Positions 56,093 through 64,000 of a stretch of DNA of 64,000 bases are shown piece after piece. Made by a program: the position numbers and the translations under genes. Origin of the DNA: Pristionchus mayeri. Taxonomy: Eukaryota > Nematoda > Chromadorea > Rhabditida > Neodiplogasteridae. The DNA lies in the NCBI GenBank assembly GCA_036245805.1, contig BTRK01000002.1, forward strand, positions 43,196,661-43,260,660, given 5' to 3'. The notes beneath the pieces are model-generated. The model worked only from the letters and a program-made list of their open reading frames with translations. It was not told where the DNA came from and made no database searches. Numbering within the stretch: the first letter of the stretch is position 1; each line of letters starts with the position of its first letter.

Positions 56093-58090
56093 TAATTCTC
56101 ACCTCATAAGCTTCGGAATTCGCGCGACTTCTCAAATTCATGCTTGAATGCAATTCATAAGGAAGTCCACTGAGGAAGGGAATGTTGAACAGATTGAGCA
56201 GTTGTACAGCCTCCTTCTCCTCTTGGGAGAGCCTTTGAAATCGCACAATTAGATGATTTAAACTTCTCGCAAATTATTTCTTGTACCCTATCGAAATCAA
56301 CAGCTAAGTAGTCTGTTGACTAGCATTTCAGAAGCTGAAATTTAAAAAATCTCACCGCAATACTCGGAAGTAGCATCAGCAATTTGGAGATACGACCGGC
56401 GACTTGCATTTCTGTTACAGTCACCTGTTGAGCACTCACATGAGCGTAGAGTGCATCGATGTATTTGTACCTGAAGGAATCCATTCGTATCGTAATTTTC
56501 TTTTAAACTGATGATGACCAATATTCTCTAACAGTCCCAATGCTAGAGGGTGAGGGCGGAGGCAAAATATATCCTGGCCGTTCATACCTCGAGAAGTTTA
56601 AGAAGTTCGCTCGGAACATGGCAATACTCCCGGGGCATACTATTAGTTGAATTAACCAATTGAAAAAAAGCTCACCGAATTTCACGAACACGAGCTTGGC
56701 CTGCTTCGCTTAATCGAGTGTCCACAGTGAATAACAAGAGCACCTGGAAATTATACTTCTATTCTGTTGTTAGAAAGGAACTTGCATGATTGACACATCC
56801 ACTAAAAAACGTATCATTAGTTGTCCCTAACTGCAACAAAAATATAGTGATCATACCGAAAAGTAGAAATACACAATCTAGAAATGATGAGGTTTATAGA
56901 AAGTGAACCATAATCAATAAAAAGTTGGTTTGAGAATCTTTCGGAACCTTGAGGATGCAGAATTCGCCTTCGTCCATTTTCATTTCCTTCATCGGCAAAG
57001 CAAGATTGCACATTAGATTATCAGCAATGGTCCGGAAGTATTGATTGCACCTGAGTAGGTCAAATTTCGCTCAGAATGCTCTTCCAGCTCCCTCAAAAAT
57101 TGTCACTGTATTGTGGAAGAACAGCTTCGTAAGCACTCAATTTAATTATTTTGAACTCCTTTACCCGTTTCATTATTGATAAGTTCAAACACTCTTACAT
57201 TCATCAAATGCATCACTTATCTTACTTGCCAAGTTGGGCATACATTGGCAAGGTTCACCGTTTTAACCCGCTTAGCATAGTTTAATTTTAAGCGTATGCG
57301 CAACCGTCTAATAATTGCTCCAAATCAAACAGCTCCGGAGGTTGTCTTCGAACGCGTGGATCACCAGGCTGGATGGTTTTTAAACCACCGAGTTTCATAG
57401 GACGATTAAGTGATACATGCTTGACATAATTTACATGTCATCATATTCCGCTAAATGTAATGTACACTCCCTCAAATACGTGGGTGAATTGGAAATTGCT
57501 ACTCAGCGGGTTGTGTGATGCATCGCCTTGTACTCTACCACCAAATTAAGCACACGAATGATAAGACATTCGTCACATTTCCAGATGCGTGCAAGATGGA
57601 AAATAAAATGCTCTCGCTTCCGGAAGAATGAGCAATGCTCTCCGTAATTTATCAGTTTTGACGCGATTATTTCATTTCACTCTGCAAATCGCACACAATT
57701 TGGTTATAAATATCATCATTTCCCTTCTCTCATTTTCCATTTCTTTGACTGTCTACCTATTGAACTTTCATCGTGCGCTATCACTAAACTCTTCGTGTCC
57801 TACTCTCTCTCTAAATATATATTTGGAGCAGAATACACTTGCGTACCCTGGGTGCATCGTTTCTTGCGTCTTCTTGTCCCTCGGGTAGAAACTTCCATTG
57901 ACGAGGACGATTCCGCCAGCACCAATCTTGTATGTCTTGTAAGAGTGGACGAGCCAATTCACAGATACAATCCGATTACGGAGGATGCTGAACTGGTCAC
58001 TCGAGGAGAACTCCTGAACACTTTTTTCAACGAAATGACTCAGCTCCTCTAGTTCCCATTTTCACTAACAACTACGCATAATATGACACT

Positions 58091-58173
58091 ACGTCGGATG
58101 AGAGCTATGAGCTCATGCAGCCTTTGTCCTATCAAGGGCGGCATGCCGTCACAGTTATCATCCGACCTACTAC
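58091..58173. mobile_element. palindromic MITE, CTAGGTCGGATGA family
   Basis: CGTCGGATGAGAGCTATGAG on the left; GTCACAGTTATCATCCGACC on the right; centre CCTTTGTCCTATCAAGGG. It lies in an intron of the nuclear receptor gene. Confidence 0.7.
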
Positions 58174-58382
58174 CCAAAATGTTGTCAGTTCGTCAAATGA
58201 TTGCAGTTGATATTGTGACAAAAACCTACTGAGTATTCTCTGAGAAGATGGGCCCAATCCACGCAGAGGACGAACGATCTGCACCAGTCTACTTGGAGGT
58301 CGTCAAGTGTCGCCAAACGCTCCAGAGCGTGCCATCGGGGCTGAAACAAGAACATACTGTTAGAGTAGTGTTTACGTTGGAC

Positions 58383-58463
58383 ACTAGGTCGAATGATAAC
58401 TATGGCGTCATGTCGCCCTTGATCTCTGTGGTATGGCGTGATTGTTCTCATCCGTCCTACTGC
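58383..58463. mobile_element. palindromic MITE, CTAGGTCGGATGA family
   Basis: ACTAGGTCGAATGATAACTA, TGGCGTCATGTCGCCCTTGA, then a mirrored right arm ending TTCTCATCCGTCCTA. It is in the next upstream nuclear-receptor intron, so two consecutive introns carry the family. Confidence 0.7.
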
Positions 58464-59335
58464 TTTCCGTTCAGTAATATTTGCCCTACAAGGACGTAGC
58501 GCAATTTACCCGTGTTCTCTTAGCAACGAGTCCGGGTTGTTTGAGTGCCGCCTCAACGGCGACGTCCACATTGCACAACTTGCCGTCTTTGAAGTCTTCA
58601 CAAGCAGTGTCCACAGCCCACTCGGACTGTCTTTCCTAAATTATCTATTTTAATTCAACATTCAGTTGAATGCATATTTATTTCATGCACTTTTCGGTGT
58701 ATTCAGCTAGGCAATATTCATTGAAAGGAACGTGCAGTAAAACTCGTTTCGTAAAGCTCTACTAACCATTTCCTGACACGTATTATGTGGCGAAAAAGCA
58801 AGAAATAGAGAATATCAATTATGGAATTGGCGACGTCAACGTAATTGTTGGTAAGGAAGAATTACGCAAAATTGTCAACACGTGTGAATTTTTGGATTAA
58901 GATTTGATCTTTTCACCGGAATAAGGATTACCCTCCCACTCACTGACCGATTTTATCAGTTGAGCGACCAGAGTACTGAAGGGAGCACGTAGGGGAGACC
59001 ATGGATAATTAGGACTCGCAGATGACGTAATCGTCGATGATGAGGTATTCGTCAATGATTTCGTATCACCAGAAGAAGCATCTGAATTGTTATCAGCGCT
59101 TACAAATATGCATTAAGCAGTGCAAAACTCTTTGCAAAATTGACAACATGATTAAAAAAAAACTGTTTTCACACCTTTCTTGTGTGAGGGCGCAATCGGG
59201 GAGCCAGTAGTTTTTGACGATTTTGTAGGACGAACGCTATGAGGCGATGGCTTCTTATGCGAGTCCCGTTCAGATTGAATGGCTGCAATACAGAAATATA
59301 GCATTGGCAAACAGTATTGTACTCGCGAAGAAAAA

Positions 59336-59510
59336 ATAATTTAATATTATAATAATATTAATATAATATAATATTAATATAATATTAATAATATAATATT
59401 AATATAATATTATAATATAATATTTATATAATAATATATAATATAATAATATAATAATATAATATTAATATAATCTCCAAAGAATATAATATTATAATAA
59501 TAAAATGTGT
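59336..59510. repeat. AT-only low-complexity tract
   Basis: About 175 bp made almost entirely of TAATAT / ATAATATT units, within the nuclear-receptor intron between exons 59611 and 59282. Confidence 0.95.
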
Positions 59511-59963
59511 TGAGAACGCAGTGAGCAAAATTTTCGTAATTTTCGATTTTCGATTTTCATAATTTTCGAGTATCTCGTTCCCGGAAACATAATCACTCCT
59601 GAAATTTCACCTCTTGAGTTCATTCCGTTTTCGAAGCACTTGATTAGTCGACATGCGCGACAGCGGTTGCGATATTCTGAACTAGGATACGGTAGCAGAA
59701 GCAGACGTAGTGACCTACCTTAAACAACCGTGCACTTTCCTCCGAATCTACACGTGTACTCCATTTGTTCCCAGATGCTGCAAAGGGCTGGGTCGTAATC
59801 AGGGAAGGCTTTGAAATAAATGCCGTTTTTTCTGCGATCTCGCAGTCAGGTAAGTGAACACAATGACGAAAATCATTTATGAAAAAGCATTTTAATTCTA
59901 GATACTGCAAAGTAGTGCTGATAAATCGGAAAGAGTTCTCCTTATTTGATGTAATCTATGCAA

Positions 59964-60043
59964 TATATCGGATGAAAACTATGACGTCATTCCGCCTTGA
60001 TATACCAATGACGGTATGGCGTCATAGTTCTCATCCGCCATAG
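59964..60043. mobile_element. palindromic MITE, CTAGGTCGGATGA family
   Basis: ATCGGATGAAAACTATGACG on the left with CATTCCGCCTTGATATACCA; mirrored on the right to ATAGTTCTCATCCGCCATAG. A TGACGTCA core sits in the left arm. It starts about 20 bp into the first nuclear-receptor intron. Confidence 0.8.
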
Positions 60044-60917
60044 TGATCGCTCATTTTTGCAACTCTTTCTGAAGAAGCCCTTGCACCCGTTGCAAGCGAT
60101 CGACCCGTAGTGTCGTCCCGCTTTAGAATCTCCGCAGATAAGACATTTCATTGCTAGAAATTGGTAAACTTGAGTTTTTCCCCGGTATTAATTCGAAAAG
60201 GGAGAGGGGAGAATAACGCTAAATGAAAGATAGGAGTGTCAGACCCTGTCGGGTACATTGGCGTAATCGCTTGTGAAATAGAGAGATATTGAACCCCAGA
60301 GAAGATAGAAGGGGGAAACTTGAAAAGATGAAAAGATGAAGAGATGATAGGTGAAACAAAGCCCAAAACTATTCCGATTGAGAACATACCGAGAGTGAAA
60401 GTGGGATTGTCAATTCGAGATAAGGTCGTTGAATCGTCAACTTGTGTCGCAATCCAGGGACTGGGTGAAGAATTTAGTCAGTCTTGAACAGTGGTTATTT
60501 TTATCCGATATTTGATAAGCGTGTTCTCAAAAAACACTCCAAAGAATTAATGCTATTAATTTTAATCAGTTTTACCAGTTGAATGAATAAGAAAACGATT
60601 TATTGGAAATTGGGTCCTTCTCACATGTGGAGCTCACTTCGCAATTGAACAAGTGGAACACATATGATAGCATATTCAAACAAGTTTTGAGATTAGAGCG
60701 ATTTTTGTCCCTCCTGTGCTTCAATTCTTCATAATTTATCATTCACGATCAGTATAACATGAAACAAATAGAGAGAGCAAGATAACCCTATGAACCGTGT
60801 TTTGATGTATCCCATTCTATTGATACTAAACACATGCGATAGGAAACATCTAATCAGAAGCAATAATGAGCGAATCCTTGATGAGTCACATGCTTCCCTC
60901 CTAGCACTTGTAATCTC

Positions 60918-62490
60918 TCACAATTGCTTCAGTAGCTGGACGAGAATCTCCCTTCGCTTCCTCAGTCTTCGAAGACCATCCTAAACACACTTTTAAAATG
61001 GGTTGCTTGAATGTTGACCTCGATCCGAGAGAGATATAGGCAAATGGTAGCTAATAGTAAGAAATTCGTATAGTGAAAGGGAAAGAGCACAAGAGTTAGA
61101 TTATGTATGCTTAGACCTAAATAACGAACTGGTTTCTTCCGGTCGCTATACTCTGATAGTTTCAATCGACTATTTACACAGTATCCACTAGAATCCGCTT
61201 ATGCTAGAACCCTCTATGTGGAGTGTTATTCACTCGGAATTACAATTGTGAAATCAATCATCGTTTAAATTTCATTCCATATTTCCGTGCATAAATGAAC
61301 CTGAATGTCAGCAATGTACTTGTCGCTTCGATCGTCCCTTCTAGCATTTTTCAGGTGGTCACAGTCCTCTTTTATTGACATCCTGTAAAAATAATTAAAA
61401 TGTGTACGATAAATGGCACGTATCAGGTCTGAGAATTGTTTAAATACCGTATTTTTGTATGTTCAATCATTTTTTTTATTATTGGTAATATTATATTATA
61501 TTCAACTGCCTCCTCACATGGTCGATCCGATTAACCAGTGAAGCCGTTGCCGTGGATGAGTGTGAGCAAAGAGCAGCCGCATTGTCGGCTACAAGTAGGG
61601 GATCTGCTGACCACTCCAAGGATCTCTACTTGAACTTTTCATTGACTACTGCAATGCCACATATTGAAAATGCTAGATACCACATGGGATACTTCGCATG
61701 AAATGCCTATCTTCCTTCTGAATGCTCTCTCACAGGACATACCGTAAACGTACGCAGAATCAAGATATTATTGATATTATTGAATCAAGATTGCGACGCT
61801 ATCCCGTTACTACAATGACACACATCTAGCTGTGAGGTGCTATTCCGTCCCGAAGGTAAATTACATTAGTAAATACACTTATTACACATTGGTTCAGTAA
61901 TGCTACTGCTTTTTCGCTCTTAGTGCATTTTTCAGCAGCTTCTTGTTTTCAATTGAGTAGTGCCATACCTGTCCGGTGGGGCCATAAGCGCATACGGGCG
62001 GAATAGTCGCAGCCTTGGGCAATGAGCGACATAGCGGACATCGTTGATCAGATGGACGCTGAATTTGTTCGAATTAAAAGATGTGTTACAACAATAATTC
62101 TCGTCACGAGAATAAGATGTATATAGTGAGGAGTTGTAAAGAAGCGATCAGTGGGATCGGTACGCTCTCTAGTGGAAGGTCTGCTAAATGAGCGCACCGG
62201 GCGAGTCTCCAGCCAATGCACGATGCAGGAAGTGTGAAATGAGTGGCAGCATGGGTGAAGACGCGCACATCTCTGAGCAATGCTTGCATTTTTTGACAAA
62301 TTCCTGTAAATCCATGTCATGTATTTCTAAGCATAACAAATACATTTAGACGAGCGCATTTTGTGCACCTTTCAACAGCAGGAATGAGCAATTGGCCTTA
62401 TCCTACGGCTCCCGCTAGCGTATGACTATCAGAAAGTGCACTTACCATCTCGGAGAGATCGTCGAAACAAATGCTGCAGATTGGCTCCAT
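60918..62490 (-). CDS. small RING-H2 zinc-finger protein (probable E3 ubiquitin ligase)
   Basis: Start ATG 62490: MEPICSICFDDLSEM, with the first C-x2-C pair and a GTAAGT donor. The exon around 62262-62210 has CARLHPCCHSFHTSCIVHWL, giving the C-x-H-x2-C core of a RING-H2. Exon about 62048-61970 has RPSDQRCPLCRSLPKAATIP, the last C-x2-C. Exon about 61382-61293: MSIKEDCDHLKNARRDDRSD. The terminal exon has DGLRRLRKRREILVQLLKQL and TGA at 60920-60918. The C-terminal part is charged and could form a short coiled coil. The order W-L-E-T before C-P-L-C-R recalls TRAIP-type RINGs, but the resemblance is short. Introns are clean of repeats. Confidence 0.8.
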
Positions 62491-63400
62491 CCCTTTGAGC
62501 GGTGATCGGAAATTGGTTTTATTAGCACGTACAATATACTCACTATCAAATAGCCAATAATTGCACTAAATGATTCAGACAGTATTAGAAAAAAATCAGA
62601 TACCGGTTTGTATTGTCTGCGAACATAAAGCAATCCGATTTTTTAATGATAGTCCAAGAAATCGTAGAGAATGGGCGTGAGCCTGCAGAAACAAGAAAAA
62701 TGAGTTCGCGGTTGTTTCGTCTCGCAAATCTATGATTGGAAAACCCAATTCATAGCACAGATCAAAGATGCAACAGGCGATGTCGTGATCTAAGCGATGT
62801 TGCGCCAAAACATGAATACCTCGGTAGCACAAGTAAACTGTAGAGCGCAATATTAATGCGATTTCCAATCGGATTGAGAACAATGAACCTTGTTGAGCGA
62901 TCAAATAGCAACAACTAAACAACTAAATAAGCACTGAAACAACTAAATAACATCAAGTACCGCATGCAGTCAGGCGACCTTTCCCTAATGATTGAATGTA
63001 TGAAATAGTGAATGAATAAAGGAGGAAGAATCTTATCAGCTGGGCCAATTACACTGTTTAGAACAGCCAGTGAGCGAGATGCGGGGAAGGGGAGCGTGAA
63101 AGGTGGAAGGTTGAAAAGATGAAACACACAATGACACCACACTTGATCGAATTGGGCAAACGGACAAGTGCATGAAAACCTCATTGTTTGTTATGATTGC
63201 AGAAAAAAAAAACACTAACTCAGCCCATGGACAGATGTCTGATTTAGTCCACCCCCAGAAAATCTTCAAATACTCGTGATTTCTATTCAATTGTGGAATT
63301 AAAAATTAAGTAGCACCTCTGCATGAGCAAATACGGGCCATCTGATGATAATGGCGTTATCTCAGCAGTTGTGTTTTAGCATCAATCGTTTTCATCCATA
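62491..63400. other. no firm gene at the right end
   Basis: A minus-strand open region at about 62600-62920 (HRLDHDIACCIFDLCYELGF) could be an exon, but no family or splice partner was recognised. Confidence 0.3.
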
Positions 63401-63405
63401 TGCTG

Positions 63406-63750
63406 TAGGGTTGCAGGATCGAATTCGCGAGATTCGTACCCTCTGGGGGTCTTCTTTCCTCCCTCGAACTTCGCACTGGCGAGAGGTCAACCCTCTCTCT
63501 CTAATCGAATCTCGCACTCTCTGTGCCAGAGGGTACGAATCTCGCATTCCCATCGAACTTCGCACTCACCTCTCTCCCTCTTTTCTCCACGCTTGCGGGG
63601 GGAAGAGGGGTGAGTGCGAAGTTCGATGGGAGTGCGAGATTCGTACCCTCTGGCAGATCGACCTAGCTCGATCGAACTTCGGGGAGAGAGAGAGGAAGGG
63701 GAGCCAGAGGGAATGCGAAATTCGAGTTCGAATTCGATTCTGCAACCCTA
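63406..63750. mobile_element. 345-bp non-autonomous hAT element with nested palindromes
   Basis: The ends are TAGGGTTGCAGGATCGAATT and the mirror of TAGGGTTGCAGAATCGAATT. Exact 8-bp TSD ATATGCTG at 63398-63405 and 63751-63758. hAT termini typically start T/CAGGG. Inside, GCGAGATTCGTACCCTCTGG and its complement occur three times, and ATCGAACTTCGCACTCACC faces its mirror across 63560-63630, so several hairpins are nested. Confidence 0.9.
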
Positions 63751-64000
63751 ATATGCTGCAATATATTATTCAAACAATGGGTATCAATACATTCGAAAGT
63801 GTTCTTACCACAGAATAGGGAAGGCAGAATGATTTCGGATAATACATTTGGCTGATATAATAGATATCGCTTATCGTGTCTAGAGGTGCTAGCCGAGTAG
63901 CCGAAATACTATTCGGTTAATGTATTATCCACTAACAGAACCGAACTGCCATCCCTACCACAGTATCATTAATGTAGATTCGCAGAAAGGTTTGTCATTG

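Larger units (their letters stand above)
56103..60151 (-). pseudogene. nuclear hormone receptor with an in-frame stop in the DNA-binding domain
   Basis: Start ATG 60151: [30 protein letters not shown], the first zinc finger and P-box (60151-60064). Exon 59787-59719 carries MEYTCRFGGKCTVV then TAA (59722-59720). Exon 59676-59611, in the same phase, completes finger two (EYRNRCRACRLIKCFENGMN). Hinge exons: 59282-59175 (AIQSERDSHKKPSPHSVRPT) and 59098-58932. Ligand-binding-domain exons: 58635-58510; 58340-58230 ([20 protein letters not shown]); 58048-57847 (SSSDQFSILRNRIVSVNWLV); 57050-56948; 56743-56676 (VLLLFTVDTRLSEAGQARVR); 56470-56356 (AGRISKLLMLLPSIA); 56232-56103 (LSQEEKEAVQLLNLFNIPFL). 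Any terminal exon lies beyond the hairpin at 56003 and was not found. Apart from the stop everything is in frame. Alternatives: a weaker upstream donor (ACG|GTTGTT) that skips the stop but shifts phase, or a sequence error. Confidence 0.85.

Overview
The window is eukaryotic and looks like a nematode genome. Genes are split into many short exons (about 50-200 nt) with TTTTCAG-type acceptors. The gene families are ones that nematodes have expanded: serpentine chemoreceptors, nuclear hormone receptors, F-box proteins and acyltransferase-3/SGNH (oac/nrf-6) proteins. A diplogastrid such as Pristionchus would fit the short-exon style, but that is inference only. The sequence is also full of small inverted-repeat transposons.

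Layout, left to right. 1-5.5 kb: repeats plus fragments of membrane proteins, including two minus-strand exons of an srsx-like receptor. 7.5-12.4 kb (minus): a PP1-family phosphatase relative with an in-frame stop, an altered metal-binding Asp and no visible C-terminal third; a mariner and a 27-bp tandem array lie in its introns. 13.1-17.8 kb (minus): a tandem pair of F-box-like paralogues, one decayed. 19.0-21.1 kb (minus): a complete 7TM receptor. 22.0-29.1 kb (minus): a two-domain exostosin glycosyltransferase (GT47 + GT64, rib-2/EXTL3-like) with a second mariner in an intron. 29.1-33.6 kb: no recognised gene. 33.7-37.7 kb (plus): a THAP-domain DDE transposase-like gene with all catalytic blocks visible and a long charged tail. 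37.9-40.6 kb (minus): an AADAC/hormone-sensitive-lipase-like esterase that has lost its catalytic triad. 40.9-41.1 kb: one orphan exon of a phosphatidylinositol transfer protein. 42.2-48.8 kb (plus): an acyltransferase-3/SGNH gene of about 20 exons. 49.1-51.3 kb (plus): an F-box-like gene. 52.7-53.9 kb (plus): a calcineurin-B homologous protein (CHP1/pbo-1-like). 54.1-55.3 kb: a dead mariner. 56.1-60.2 kb (minus): a nuclear hormone receptor with an in-frame stop in its DNA-binding domain. 60.9-62.5 kb (minus): a small RING-H2 protein. 63.4-63.75 kb: a non-autonomous hAT-type element.

The genes form no operon or pathway. The strongest system-level signal is in the repeats. At least a dozen ~90-125 bp near-perfect hairpins, many with 8-bp target-site duplications, sit in and around these genes. 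In four introns the hairpin starts exactly 8 bp after the exon end, so the flanking 8 bp is the 5' splice site itself; a fifth starts at +10. A second theme is two small elements bounded by TTAA beside and inside the THAP transposase gene. TTAA is the known target of Kolobok-type transposases, which fits a resident or domesticated transposase with non-autonomous relatives. Exon coordinates were read by eye from splice signals and are accurate to a few bases at best.
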